Assembly (NCBI GenBank): GCA_963556195.1
Contig: OY744523.1
Span: 77,958,445 to 78,022,444 of the forward strand
DNA from: Sepiola atlantica
Lineage: Eukaryota; Mollusca; Cephalopoda; Sepiida; Sepiolidae
Reading direction: 5' to 3'
Length of the DNA stretch: 64,000 bases
Shown: positions 32,275 through 45,060 of the stretch, in pieces
How the letters are laid out: the number at the start of each line of letters is the position of its first letter
Position numbering within the stretch: the first letter of the stretch is position 1
The notes under the pieces: model-generated
What the model saw: only the letters and a program-made list of their open reading frames with translations
The model's database searches: none
What the model was told of the DNA's origin: nothing
Made by a program: the position numbers and the translations under genes

Positions 32275-34745
32275 ATTTGAGAAGAATTGACAGCTTGAAT
32301 AAAAGGATTAACATGCAAAATATGGTTAATTATACAAAAGAAATTGATTGTGTGTTGGCCGCATGCATATGTGATTCTAGAATATTAAATAACACTGCAC
32401 TTTCCCAACAAATCTGTCAATGGCAAGGAATGCAGACTTTGGTTAAAAGCCAAAGAAGATTAACTGAGATTGTAACTGTTGTCATTTTGGTTAAATTTCA
32501 AATGAAATTTTGGTTCTCTGATGCACAACCAGCATCTCCGCTTCTGTTTGACCTCTATTAGTTTACATAAATTCACTGTCCAAGATTTGTGTTGTGCATA
32601 TGTGTTAGATAGCAGCGACAGCACCACCACATGATGAAGCTGCCTGAGGAAGTCGGTGGCCCGCATACCAGAATGCCTCATTTTTGTATGCATTTAAATG
32701 AGACATTGCTTGCCAGAGTTATTTAAGACAGACACATGGGGTTCTAAGCAGTCTGAAGCGGCTAATTGACAGTACAATCCATTGTCTGAAGGTCTCATCC
32801 AGTGTTTGTTTGACCTGTTCGAGTGAAAGTCGATACCTTTTCGTCTACAAGCTATTTCGGCTTCATGGCTTTTGACCCCAAATTGAAATAGGGGGTTGAA
32901 GCGAATCAAGTGCATGATCCTGATGCAGTAAATGGATGGCACATATGTGCTTCTGTTGCCAGTTTATTAGAAAATATAGTACCTATCCCCCAGGCCTCCG
33001 TCTGAATAGAAAACATGTATATCTTGCAGGTACTGGCTTGTCCCAGAGTGATATTATGGAACTAATTGCAGCAGCTGTATGGTCATCATATGGTTGAGAA
33101 GAAAAATGGGATGATGAACCTAAACATATGACTCTGGATTACCTCACATAGTATGAAAGACCAAAAGATGTAAATATAACATGGCAAAGACTTTTCACAT
33201 GTCACAAATGCAAAAAGAAGCGTCTCCATCCAGAAACTGTCTAGGAAATGAGTCAGGGGAAAGACAGTGTCAGTTGAGAATCTATATGGGGCGCTGCCAA
33301 CAATTATCATGCAAATCGATGGAATTAATGTGTTGCCCTAGTGTATTCTGGTTGCTCACGATCGCTTGTGCAGAGAATTTGTTGTTACTATTACAAGAAA
33401 AAAGAGGTGCACATCTTCACAATAAGCAAGAAGATTTATAAGTGGCATAAGGTTGGATTTGTTCAGATTGGTATGAGCAAGAGGCTCCTAATTGATGTTC
33501 AAATGTGGGTCGTGAATAGAGGGGGTGGCTACTAGGATTTGTCCTATAGTTTGGGTTGAGCATAATCAAGAAGCTGGGTGTAGCGTCATATCAGCACTAG
33601 TGATGTGAGGTTTCCCTCTATATGAAGAATCACACGGTGATATCATCAGAATCAGCAAGCCGCACTTTCATGCAGAATATAACATGAAACGGAAGATCTG
33701 GGTCGCATAATTGAAGCAATCTGGCGATCAGATATTAGCTACGTTTTGAGTATCAGAACATGCAACATCTCAGATAATACACTTGCAGCTGCAGACTTGG
33801 ATAGATACCGATTACCAGCGATTATTAGTGATCTTGAACCTTCAATAGTCATGTTTATCCTGAATTCAATGAGCATGTATGGCCATACAGAGGTTTTCTG
33901 GGCCTGCATTGGTGCTATCTGCAAGTCAACATTGACAAGTCCCTGTGGCCATTCCAGTGTGAAAATTAAAGGGCAGAGATATTGTCTTAGCCATTTGGGA
34001 TTTGAACTTAATGTGGTACCACAAATGATGCTATTTATTATGAACGATATGGTCAGACAAGATGCAACCATCAACAAAGTCACTTCTTTTTACATCGATT
34101 ACATTCATTAATGTGTATGCCCTGTGGGTCGCATAAAAGCACATCTTCAGATGTTCAGACTAACGAAAAAGGATCAAGAACAAATACAAAGTGGCTAGGA
34201 TTGACCGTTTTTGGAGGAGGACAGTAAACTTTGATGGAAACAAAGAGATAAATAATTACTGATACCGTATCTTGGAGTATCTTTTGCATTTGTGGCAAAT
34301 TGATTGAATGCCCACCAGTGTGCAGCTGGATCCACATTCCAAATGCATTTGTGAAACAACAGGTGAATATGGTAATTAAGTGTGAGACCACCTCCTGATT
34401 TAAATTCTGAAAAACATCATCACTAGGGTCTGGCATTTTGCAACTGGTGCTCGTTGGCTATTTACATTATTGTCGAAAGCAGTGAATCCATGGTTAAAGA
34501 TGCTAGCTGGTAGTTCGATGTGGTTCTGAAAGACATAAACCTGGCACTATAGTGACAGGTGACAGTGATTTACATGCAAATAGATGCAGCACATGTGCAT
34601 CATTCGATTTCTGACACATTGTCTTGGAAGGTTCTGTGGAGAAATGTTCATGGAGTTAGGAGAGGTCCAAATGAGGTTTCGATGCACCTGTGCGTCATGA
34701 GAGAACCGATATCAAGCATCTCCAATGATGGAGCTAAAAAATAAT
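32275..34745 (+). pseudogene. pol: LTR-type retroelement gag-pol remnant
   Basis: Plus-strand pieces in pol order. A knuckle remnant (WQRLFTCHKCKKKRLHPE) lies at about 33.19 kb. A retropepsin YSGCSRSLVQRICC starts at 33,344, with Tyr in place of the catalytic Asp of DTG. RT pieces are GQRYCLSHLGFELNVVPQMM then FYIDYIH, where YIDDI has become YIDYI (34,091-34,105). The connection GLTVFGGGQ then FCICGKLIECPPVCSWI follows, and RNase H is TVIYMQIDAAHVHHSISDTL. No LTRs recognised. The best fit is an LTR element of Ty3-like organisation from a family repeated in marine invertebrates; the exact clade is uncertain. Confidence 0.65.
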
Positions 34746-34749
34746 TATA

Positions 34750-36100
34750 TCCATAACTTCTGGCTAATTACAGCACATGTAATTTTAGGCCTTAAAAGCC
34801 GTTTGAGAAAATGTAAATAGCAAGGAAATGTTTGAACCTTCCGGTTTGTGGTGGACATTTTCCACTATATATTACTTGTACTCATCAGGTTTGGGGTTAA
34901 GAACTATTTATTATAATTTCTTTATGGGAACCATTGCAAGAATATTTTAAAGAACTTGTCTGATACAAATTTCCAATGAAGAATTATTAATCAATATATA
35001 TTATAAAGTAATGGAAAGGAATGTCAATATTCAATAATGTCCATGTAGTAAATAATCAATAATGGGAACAAAATGGCATCTCAAATGATAAACTCCATCG
35101 AAAATAGCTGAATAAATGTAGTTATAAAGCCATGCTGGTCACTTTATTGACAGCTCACACATCTGAAATTATTAAAAGGGTGACAGTATTGACCCAAGGA
35201 GTTGCTAGTCTTAAAACGGACATCTACAATCATCAGATTGTAGCTTTCTTTGTATTTCTTGAATAAGAATGTTTATCATCGCATGAAAATATAATTCTGC
35301 ACTCTTTTTAATGGCAGTCGACTGACAAAATATAAAAAAATAAACCACTGTTAAGTAAAGTCGTTATTCTCTGACGAAAACTACTTGTCATGAGTTAAAA
35401 GTCTTGGATGTCATTAGAAAGCATCATCATCGAATGTTGAAAGGTTTTTTTTTCCAATAGCTTATGAACTCTGCTTTCCTTTATATGTTTATTACCTTTG
35501 TTTTATTATTATTATCAGATAAATGGCATTTTCAATATGTAACTTACTGTATTCTATGAGAAAAGTTCATAAAAAACACTTTTAGAGAAGAGAATTCTGA
35601 TGATTGAATAACTTTAGTCAAGAAATTCAATTTTATTTTGTTCTGATTTTATTAAATCTTAACGGTTTCCATAAATAAATGGTAACAAAATTGGAATTAT
35701 CGAATCATTTTTCGTTTTTTTTCTTTTAATCGACTCAAGACATTTGACTGTTTCAACTTTTTAAGATTATTTAAAAAGAAAACAAAAACCATCAAACGGT
35801 TTGGCTAACAATTAAATGCAAGTTGTAGTTTTTAAAACTAGTTTATTTGTGCTGTCAAAATGACAGAATATTTAAGATTTTATCAAGTTTCTATGCAGTT
35901 GTTAAATTACCATCCATTTATCTTAAAGTTAAAAATAATTTGAAAGCTGAAAGTAATCAGATTAATAAATTGTAGTTATTTTCTGATTTGTTTTATTTGG
36001 CTTTGTACTCTTGAACAGAAAATGTTATTTCGAACATGTCACTAGGAAAAATGTGTTCAGCATTCAATAATATAGAGTCACATTAAATATACAAATACAT
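34750..36100. other. AT-rich region, no gene seen
   Basis: About 1.3 kb without coding or repeat signal that I can name. Confidence 0.5.
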
Positions 36101-36103
<3 letters not shown>

Positions 36104-36143
<40 letters not shown>

Positions 36144-36152
36144 GTGTGTGTA
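36104..36152. repeat. (TA)n-(TG)n microsatellite
   Basis: TA run followed by a short TG run. Confidence 0.96.
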
Positions 36153-36189
36153 TTTAGGCAGCATTTTCTCATTTATGCAAACATTTTAA

Positions 36190-36527
36190 AAATAACAGAA
36201 TTCCTCTGTTTAATTATACCTTTTTTATTTTTTCAATTTTTCTGATGGTCTTTTTTCTATTAAAATCAACAAAATAAATAAATGTTTCACAGGTTTCACG
36301 AACGTTTTCGGTTCTTCGTCGAATCATCAAAAGCAAATGAACAAAAAAGCTGAATAAAAAAGAGAATCTTTAAAAAGACGGCGGAGAAACTAATTTCAAA
36401 AAATTAAAAGTACTGGAAGCTATCTACATAAAAATAACAACCTAAAATTAATAACATCACATATGAAACCAGTGGCAACATTTTAAAATGCTTAACGTAA
36501 TGCAATTTTATTCTGTGATGTCACTCC
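36190..36527. repeat. Two-module dispersed repeat, second copy
   Basis: Counterpart of 12,640-13,045. The first module is direct and the second inverted relative to that copy. Confidence 0.75.
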
Positions 36528-36529
36528 AA

Positions 36530-37575
36530 TTTTATTTGTCAACAACTTTCCTGGAACAATGCAAAAAACCTTCTCTGTACGTTTCTCCTACAATCCACCA
36601 ACTATTTGTGTTTAATTAATTGTATACAATGAATCAATTACAATAGGCATTGTGTTTTGACAGTAAATAACACACAAAGGCTTGATATGTCGTAAAACAG
36701 GCAAACATAACCAAACCTATTTTATAATAATGGGAAGGTAGAAATATTTAAAGCACTATATAATTATACATATAACAGTATAAATATTTTTATGATGCAT
36801 TTAGAGAATTCACATAATTATTTCCTTGCTTTTCTCGTAAATATTGTTATCAAGCATAAAATGTTATTACCTTGTTTTTAGAAGTAAAATAATCGCTAGA
36901 TAAGTTTCTAATGTTCTCCTGCTGTTCATGGAAAGGTGGGATCGAGTGGTGGCGAAAGTCACTAGCTTGTTTAGATGGAGGTCATCAAACAAGCGCATAA
37001 AATCAGGGCAGATTTCACGTGTTCAATTTATACATCTATTTGCCTTTGGGATGATAAGTTACGGAGAGACGAACAAAGAGACAAACAGAAAAAATGTCAC
37101 CCTGTCCATTATCTAGAGCAGCTATCACCTTCCACCTGTTCCAGGTGTTCCTAATTTGTGGTGAATGAAGCAAGGAGACCTTCCATAGCAACACACCGAA
37201 AGAAGAAGAAGATACGTCTTGAGTAAACAAACAACCCTAGTTTTCACTTAACTCGGTCACCAGATATTCAGGTTTCTGGCCTTTTTTGTAATGAACTTTT
37301 CATTCTAAGGAAATTCACTAAAATGATATATTTATAGTTGTGACATAAGATTTGCAAAGATGGTTTTATTTTAAAATGTATACAATTATCTGTAGAAAGT
37401 TGATATGTTAAGAATTCACACAACATTTATTTACTTACTTACTAAGCAAAAAATTAATTCTGTATAATACTTTATAGTCTTAGCATATTAAGTACAGCTG
37501 TTGTATAAGTCTTTATGAAGTTTATTAAAAATCAAAAACAAAATGGCTACTCATCTGGCTTGAATTATCTAAAGT
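36530..37575. other. Region without recognised gene
   Basis: 36.9-37.24 kb is less AT-rich and may hold an unrecognised repeat. No motif identified. Confidence 0.4.
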
Positions 37576-37576
37576 T

Positions 37577-37630
<54 letters not shown>

Positions 37631-37632
37631 CT
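37577..37632. repeat. (TAA)n microsatellite
   Basis: Nearly pure TAA/AAT repeat. Confidence 0.96.
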
Positions 37633-37739
37633 ACATAAAATCAATTTGACTTCTTAATATAATAATAAAATATCTTTGTCAAAAAATTCTTCTACATGGC
37701 AACATTTATGAGATGATGTATTCTTTGTATTATTCAGAC

Positions 37740-38300
37740 TGTATTGTTCTCATCTTGGAACTTATTCTCCCAGCATTTCGACTGGTGCAACCTCCGACCT
37801 TCTTCAGTTTCGTTTTGTCGAACTCTGGAATCTTTATGTCAAACTCGGGAATCTATATGGAATTTTGAATGGAACCCTTCATTTAATCCAACCTTCAGAA
37901 GACTGTTACTCAGAACTGATTATACTTAGCACTTTTATCCGTTGTGCTAAGAGTCCATGTGTTTAATTCTAGAACAAATTTTAGGAGCCTTAAACCTATT
38001 CTTGTTTTAGATGTGTAGTCTTATTACATATTATTACTTATTACTATATAGATATATTCCGAAATATGCTATTTCCAGATTTTGAACTACGGTAGGCCAT
38101 TCTCATTCCATGTCTCATGCGTTTTTAGATGTCCAGTTGTACATTTTGGGGAGTGTAGAGAGTGGCTTACTCAATGTGGATTAAATAAAGAGCTCAGTTC
38201 GAAATTTCCAGAAGTTTATCAACTCCTGAAAAGAGTGTCTGAAGGAGACCAGGGAAAACGACGGCCGAAACGTTGTAAATATAACAGCAACCAAGACGAG
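37740..38300. repeat. Repeat fragments with CTTCTTCAG / GCCGAAAC signature
   Basis: 37,778-37,810 (CATTTCGACTGGTGCAACCT then CCGACCTTCTTCAG) and 38,240-38,290 (GTCTGAAGGAG then GGCCGAAACGTTGTAAATAT) are two faces of a dispersed signature also seen at 3,050-3,095 and 38,490-38,525. It resembles a worn hammerhead core, but I cannot fold these copies convincingly. Confidence 0.4.
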
Positions 38301-38429
38301 ACGAGTCTGAAATATGTAAACTATACTTTTAATGGCGATTTCTTTGTTCTTTTATTTTTATTTTGCATTATTTATATTTTAGCTTGTTTTCAGTTTATCA
38401 GCATTCAACGATATTTTTAAGATGAGATG

Positions 38430-38575
38430 CGGTTGTAATTTACATCTTCTGGTCATTTGTCCTCATTTTGGTTGTTGTTATGGTCACAAAGTTTCGACCG
38501 TTGTACTCTCCAGCCTTCTTCAGATGCCTTTGTTATAATTGGTAACCTTCCAGTAATTTCGAACTGAACTCTTTG
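38430..38575 (-). repeat. Penelope-like terminal segment, copy 2
   Basis: Shares TTTTGGTTGTTGTTATGGTC, CCGTTGTACTCTCCAGCC and ATAATTGGTAACC with 22.02 and 42.36 kb. Confidence 0.45.
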
Positions 38576-38599
38576 TTTAATCGGTTGGGTGTGCCTAGA

Positions 38600-38890
38600 A
38601 ATAGACGGAACTTCCATAGAGCTTCTTCACGAGGGCTTCCCGTTTGTGGAAAACGTTACCACAGGAATGCTTCCATGCGGATTGCAACATGGTCGTCTTC
38701 AAATCCAATGTCAATAGATTCCTGTTATGAACCGTCCCTACTAGTAATTCGAATTTAGTCCATTCCATCAATCTCTTCCAATCCTCTCATAAAGTTCTTC
38801 ATCTCTCAACTGACAATCATTCCATATTATTAACCCTTATCCTCGAATGGCTTTAGCCTTGATAAGTGGTGATCTTTTTAGTAAAAAAAA
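38600..38890 (+). pseudogene. LINE ORF C-terminus and 3' UTR
   Basis: The 36-codon frame 38,620-38,730 reads SFFTRASRLWKTLPQECFHA then MVVFKSNVNRFLL and a stop, the typical LINE ending (R...LWN.LP......S...FK..VNR.L). It is 5'-truncated. The 3' UTR aligns with the nested copy at 22.44-22.74 kb. Confidence 0.7.
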
Positions 38891-39096
38891 AACTGCTATC
38901 ATTCCGCATTCCATGTCTCTTTCAGATCTTTTGTATCAGTTAAATTTTCTTAAGTTTCTGAAATTTAACTCCCAGCTGGTAGGTAGAATTCACTTGAAAA
39001 GACATGGCATTTGGAACGAAAGCAGTCTACTGAAGGATTCAGTGGAAACAGTGTCACAACACTCAAAATGAGGAGAATATGCCGAAACATATAGAG

Positions 39097-39116
39097 GTTA
39101 GGGTTAGGGTTAGGGT
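39097..39116. repeat. Interstitial telomeric run (TTAGGG)n
   Basis: GGTTAGGGTTAGGGTTAGGG directly after CATATAGA. The left flank resembles that of the 17,886 and 22,863 runs. Confidence 0.9.
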
Positions 39117-39119
39117 ACT

Positions 39120-39630
39120 CATTGACAACAATATTCACGTCTCCATACACCCTGCTAATACATTCACTGATAGCCATATTCTACTAAAGATTTAGCCAAA
39201 CACTTTTCATTTATCTGAATTTCTATTGAAATACTCTTTGCAAAGATGAATATTGTTTTCATATTTCTATTATAAATATAGTAAGATTTTATTTCATAAA
39301 ATATATTTCTTATTTAAAAAAAAATCTAATTTTTGTTTTCAAACTATTTTTTTGAATGATGAAATTTAAATCGAGAATATTTCTATTTTAGAGCATGAGC
39401 ATGAATGTAAATGTTATCAATTTGTAAATAATTAACATTTTAAATTAATTCTATTTTTTGCTTCACTTTCTTTTTAATTTCAATACTTATTTCTTACTTC
39501 TTAATTTGACTATTTTGTGTTCGAGTATGCAGTAATATCATTGGAAAGGGTAGAACTCAGAATTTCCTTTCAGATATAGATAAAATAGTGACATGTGTTC
39601 AACTAATCGTATGCAATTAATCGTTAACAA
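39120..39630. other. AT-rich region, no gene seen
   Basis: Homopolymer-rich DNA between the telomeric run and the next LINE fragment. Confidence 0.5.
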
Positions 39631-39634
39631 TATG

Positions 39635-40520
39635 TATTGTGTTTCTATGCAAAAGACTACACTTTGAACAGACAGGCAAATGGTACAGGCACAAAACCGG
39701 AGCCATGATTATAAAAAATCTTCTGGGCATTGAACTACAAATAGACAATTCATTCAAGGGAGAAGATGATGATAATAGCCAACAGGAAGAAATAATATGC
39801 CAAATAGTAGATTTCAATGATCATAGGGTGAAACTAAATCAAATATATGGAACTTGCTAGAGAGCTGAACATTAAGAAAACTATCATAATGTGTATAATT
39901 GTAGGAGCACTAGGAACAGTTCTGAAAACTTGGAAAAAAACTAGGAGAAAATTAAATCAAAATGAGGATTAGCACCATATATAACGATGGCCTATTAAGA
40001 AAAAATACCCTGAGTGTGGAAACCAACCCACATAACCAAGTGGCACTAACAAACAACAGGTAAGTTGAAATAAAATGGCACTAGGGTCAAATGGAACTAG
40101 AAGGCACATAGATGGAGCATATTAAGATGAACCCAAAGAAGTTGAAATTACTTGAGTAAATATATAAGAAAAATATTATAATTCACCCACCCCTCCAGAC
40201 GTAGTGGTACCATCATTGGTTATTATCACAGAAAGTGGCCTTGATGGGTCTGAGAGGATGAAAAAACAGATGAAGGATTGCACTAGCCAGACTTAAACTG
40301 GAAGGGTATGGAGAGTACTGGCATTTTGAGGCAACTTATTGTCACTCAGATTCCAGAGAAAACCACTAGTCGTTATCAGGAAGACATCACTGATAAACGG
40401 ATTGTGCGAGAACACCAAGTGAGTTGCAATGGTGATGAAATGGAGTGGAGAGTTCTAGAAATCTGAGGAGACTTCCTGTCTTACAGACTTCAGGTAAAAC
40501 CACTTGTTTATAGCAGAGAC
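39635..40520 (+). pseudogene. LINE ORF C-terminal fragment, second copy of the 24.4-kb family
   Basis: Frame 39,639-39,860 (KRLHFEQTGKWYRHKTGAMI then IVDFNDHRVKLNQIYG) runs, after a frameshift, into MELARELNIKKTIIMCIIVG then ALGTVLKTWKK. The order and 3' sequence (GATGAAGGATTGCACTAGCC and on) match 24.35-25.08 kb. It begins further upstream than that copy. Inactive. Confidence 0.65.
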
Positions 40521-40524
40521 TGTG

Positions 40525-42155
40525 ATTATAGTTATGACTTCTTACCAGGTTTAGATTGTTTTTAAGCTAATGTTGTTTTATTATTGTTCTTATTTGTATT
40601 GTTTGAAAAGAGAAATCTAATAAGCACTATTTTTCTGATAAGATAAAAAAAAGGCTTTGCTATCTTTGTTAATAAATGTTAACCGAGAAAAGGATTGACT
40701 GAGTTCAGTTTAAAAAAGAAATGAAAGAGAATCCTGAATCCTTCACAAAACCTTTTCAGCAGAACCTGAATGACTTGAAGAAATTGAATCAACTCATAGG
40801 AAGTTTAATGATGGCAGAAGAAAAATATTCATTTGAATCATTGAAGATCATTGAATTAGAAAAAAGGAAAATGTATAAAAAATGGAAAATTAATTGCAGC
40901 AATTGAAGTAGAGCCAAGGTCAATCACGAGGATGAAATCAAACAAAAAAGCATCATCACCCTAAAATGATCAAATAATTGTTTTTCATGTGAATTTGTTG
41001 CTCTTTAGCCAATGGTTTCTACCCTAAAACTAAGAAGAGTATAATAAAGAACCGATTCAAATTGTTTATTATTTATTTATTAAAAAATTCAAAGAGAAGT
41101 AAAATCAAAAATAAAACCTTATCAATGAAATTAATTGACTATGAAAAATCTCATATGTCCATGATGAAAAAAATATATATTTCCATAATTCTATATTTAA
41201 TGCAAGAAAGAAAAATCTGTTTTGGCTTAAGTCAGCATAAATGGAGATATTTGTCGAAAACATTATATTCATACATTTTAGGAATAAATGAGATGACCTT
41301 GGGATGACTTATGATAATCAGTCATTATAATCACTCAGATATCACCTCACTGGATGGCTGATTTTAGTTTAAGAATTTATTGCTTTACAAATAATTAAAT
41401 TTAAATAGAATGTATTGTCACTGTCTGATTTTGATAACAATAACCATTATATGTGATTATAATTGAATGTTGTAAGTTCTTAATTAAATCAGACAAACCC
41501 TAAACTGTTCATCTAAATCAGGCATAGGCTGACTTTATGAGACATGGTTCAACATCAGGATCGAACAGCGCGACTAAAAAAGGCTAAGTAATTCTTCGTT
41601 GAAGGTATTGCAACTATTTTTACTAGATTCGTCTATCGAATATAAAATTGAATATTTTCATAATCTTTGAATCAAAACTATAAAAACTATTTTCCGTTCA
41701 TCACATATTTAGATATTTAGATAGTCGATGCGACTAAAATAAGTTTATTTGTCAATTTTAAATGTAAATTTAAAGTTGATATATAATATTTACATAAAAG
41801 ATTGGTTTCTGATTTATTCATGTCATTATATAAAATATATTCGAAGAAAAAAAGAGAAAGAAACGAAACAGATAATAATATTGGCATGCCATTCATAAAT
41901 TTGATGTTGTTTTCCTTTTCAAATTTGGCATGCCGTTCATAAATGCATTTTAGTGATGTAAAAAATTGTGAAATACCTGGATTAAAAAGTGGTGAAATAT
42001 CTTGAAATACTTCAAAAGACTCTAATAAAGCAGAACAAAATAGTTATACAAAAAACAAAGCAAGAAATTTCATGAATCTTTTAATGAATAATCAGTGTCC
42101 ATCATTTGATGTTCTGGCCCTGAACCAAAACTGGTCTACAGGGATGGTCATATGT
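40525..42155. other. AT-rich region, small open frames only
   Basis: A 61-codon, lysine-rich open frame lies at 40,721-40,906 and an 81-codon one at 41,062-41,307. Neither has recognisable motifs. GGCATGCC(A/G)TTCATAAAT occurs twice (41,882 and 41,928). Confidence 0.45.
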
Positions 42156-42159
42156 AAAA

Positions 42160-42330
42160 TTAGACCAAATCACAAAAGAGGTGAGAAGTATTGTACAGCT
42201 AGCAAAGATGTTCCAGCCTATTCCAAAGGGTGGATCACATCAGATTGATGCTCCTGTGACGGCCAATAACAAAAAAGGCAGAGACGTCACACCAACTGAA
42301 AGAATGACAGAAAAGTACCCGAGTTCAAAG
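42160..42330. repeat. Direct repeat unit A (pair with 43,368-43,575)
   Basis: Shares GACCAAATCACAA, CAAAGATG, CCTATT(C/T)CAAAGGGTG, ATCACATCA and GGAATGACAGAA-type words with the second unit about 1.2 kb downstream. Confidence 0.7.
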
Positions 42331-42354
42331 AAAATGATTGCAGAAAAGAAAAAC

Positions 42355-42640
42355 TCTTTTACATGTGTTGGGCTGTCGTTCCCATCTTTTGGTTGTTTTT
42401 GTGTTAACAATGTGTCGGTCATTGTATTTTCCCAATCTTCTTCAGGTGCCTTTTGTCTGTAACCAGTAACTTTTTGATAATTCAAAACCGAACCTTTTCT
42501 TTAATCAACTGGAGTAGATTGCTTTAATTTAGTGTTTAATGCTTTTAAGATATCTTGTATCAGTTATGTTTCTCTTAAGTTCCCTCACTCGAGATTGAAC
42601 TCACGATGTTAAGATAGAATTCGCCCTACAATATCTCTTT
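42355..42640 (-). repeat. Penelope-like terminal segment, copy 3, plus shared flank
   Basis: 42,360-42,480 matches 38,430-38,570. 42,540-42,640 matches about 38,915-39,000 (TCTTGTATCAGTTA and TCTTAAGTT). So the segment and its neighbour recur together. Confidence 0.5.
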
Positions 42641-43367
42641 AACCAATGCATTTTTTACTAGACTACAGATATGACAGAGTGCCAGATCCTTACGAAGGAT
42701 TTAGGGCGATTAGAGGCGTTTGTATACATTTGGAAGGGTGTACCGAGAAAATTGAGAATTATTATTCACACGATTTGAAAAATAACTGCAACCTGAAGAA
42801 AGGAGTCAGCTAGGGTAAGTATGTTCATGAATGACGAAAATATCGATCAAGAAGAATTAAGTATGTAAGAAACGAAATTAAGGCTAAGTGATTGGCGTAG
42901 CTAGTAACTCCTCGAAGGTTGAGATGAGGTAGCTAGCGACCAGTCAGAATGTGTATTAGCTGTAACGAAAAAATTGGGTCCGGGCAATACTGAGTGACCA
43001 GTCTAACTATGTAAAGTGTTGCGTGAAGCGAATTTGACAGTGAAATTTAGTGAGTTCGACGCTCACTTGCTTTAAGACCAGAAAGATAGGTCGTTTCGCA
43101 TCGGTCGCCCATTAAGTTGAGAAGTCACCAAGTGGAAGAAAAATCCATAAATAGCATCCAGAAGCAAAGATACTACCTCCTCTACCTACTAAAAAAATTC
43201 CTTGTATATACCAGTTTGAACGAGAATACATTTTATTGATTTAAACACAAATCTAAAGCTTTGCTGTGTTTTGGAACTGTTCAGCATTTTGTTATATTTT
43301 TTGTTTCTACATGTGCTTGTCTTCTATCAGTTGATGTGCTCCCAAGCAGCGGCGACTTATACTTCTT

Positions 43368-43575
43368 AACGAGACCAAATCACAAGGAGGGGAGAATTAT
43401 TTTCCGGCTGGCAAAGATGCTTTGTTCCACTTGCGAAGCCTATTTCAAAGGGTGAATCACATCAAATTGATGCACCCCGCAATGGGCAATAACAAAAAGT
43501 TTGGAGACGTCACATCAACCGACTACAAAATTACCAGCCTGGAATGACAGAATAGTACCCGAGCACGAAGACGAC
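43368..43575. repeat. Direct repeat unit B (pair with 42,160-42,330)
   Basis: Second copy with a ~45-bp insertion relative to unit A (around ACCGACTACAAAATTACCAG). Confidence 0.7.
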
Positions 43576-43579
43576 GGTA

Positions 43580-45060
43580 TCTGGTTGCTGAACTAGAGGC
43601 CAAGGTCACACAGAGATATAACTTAGCAAGATAATTGACAAAAAATAGTACTGGTGCAGGAAGAAACTGAAATAAAAAGATTTGTTAAGATATTAGAAAT
43701 TCCAATGGTACAGAATTATAGTAATGGAAGATCAAATTACAGATGATGATAATGACAATTTTGTAGCGTCATATTTGCAACTTTATCTTTTGCAATTTTC
43801 GTTATTGCTATAAATATTTTTCTTGCTATGGTGTTTTACCTGTTGTCATGCTAAGATTATATAAAACAATGCAATCTTTTGTTTTATCATTTTTTAATAC
43901 CAATCATAATTCATTTGTTTTTGCCATTATTTCTAGAAAAGGTGAAACATCGTCCAATTTCCTTTTTCCATTTTTGTTTTCTTTTTTAGAACACAAGAGT
44001 TGGTGGTGCATTCAAAAATGTTAAATATTCTTTGGTTTTCAAAATAATGTTTTTAAGAAAATTGTATATGGTTTATTCATAAAAACTGAAATGGTGCCAT
44101 TAAATACTTTGAATAAACTGTCAGTTTTTCTCAACATACACTTATAGTAGGTTAAAACTTATTGTAGGTTAAAACTTATTGTAGGTTAAAACTTATTGTT
44201 GGTTAAAACTTATTGTAGGTTAAAACTTATTGTTGGTTAAAACTGGCACTAATTAAAAAAAAAACAGAAAATAGATAAAATGTAAACTGAATAGATAAAA
44301 TTTTTTATCATTAGAGTGACACCTTAGAACTCGGAATCTGGACAATACTTTAAGAAGAGTTTGCTTCAGAATCCAACCATTTCTTGGAAATCGAATATAA
44401 ACAAATGTGACCATGGGACATGATGAGGTACTTTGCGATATTATTTGATCAATTAAATTAAACTAATTATGAAATAATTCATAAAAAGAAATTCGGATCA
44501 AGGCTCTTTTGGGACGTGTTCAAATCATAATTTTGAAAGGTTATATTTCTCATGTCTGGATGACAACTGAAAAGAAAGCACTCTAACTGAATTTTATACT
44601 ATTTTAAATCACAATTTGTCGAGTTAAATTGACAACAAGTGAAAAGCATTTTCATTTAACAGAACAATCAAGAAATAATTTTCAGGTTCAATTGATTATT
44701 AAAACAATATGTTTAGAGCTAAGAGTTGTATTGGCAGATTAAAAGCGCCACACTTGATTTGAAGGTGGGAAATTTAACAATAATATCAGAAACGATAGAT
44801 TTCAGTTATGAATTAAAAAAGTAAAAAATGTCAACGACCAAACTGTGTTTAGGATTTGAAATATTATGATGGGTACCAACCGTATCTGATAAATATTCTT
44901 ACCTGTCAACAAATAGTAAAACGTGCTATTCTTGAAATAAGATCAAACCCACATATTGTGTTTGGCTCGATGATCTACTTTTACTGCCTTTATATACAAA
45001 GGCTTTGATTGATTGAACAATCATAAGATAGCAGAAAAAACGGTCTGTAATTAATCAGCT
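43580..45060. other. AT-rich region with a 17-bp tandem repeat
   Basis: No gene seen apart from the tandem array at 44,147-44,245. Confidence 0.5.
44147..44245. repeat. Six 17-bp tandem units
   Basis: Unit GTAGGTTAAAACTTATT. The phase positions step by exactly 17. Units differ by GTAGG/GTTGG in a partly alternating pattern. Confidence 0.95.

Noticed and set aside
32460..32942. Minus-strand frames around 32.5-32.9 kb as a gene
   Set aside because: They have no recognisable domain, and the surrounding retroelement reads on the plus strand.
36300..36345. TGATGATTCGACGAAGAACC...GAAAAC as a hammerhead
   Set aside because: The first core C is missing, GAAA has an extra A, and the base at the cleavage site is G.
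38490..38530. CTGAAGAAGG...GGTCGAAAC as a functional hammerhead
   Set aside because: It has an extra A after CTGAAGA, and G at the cleavage position; stem I does not pair. It may be a worn relative only.
40721..41307. Two lysine-rich small open frames as genes
   Set aside because: No motif; composition matches the local A-richness.
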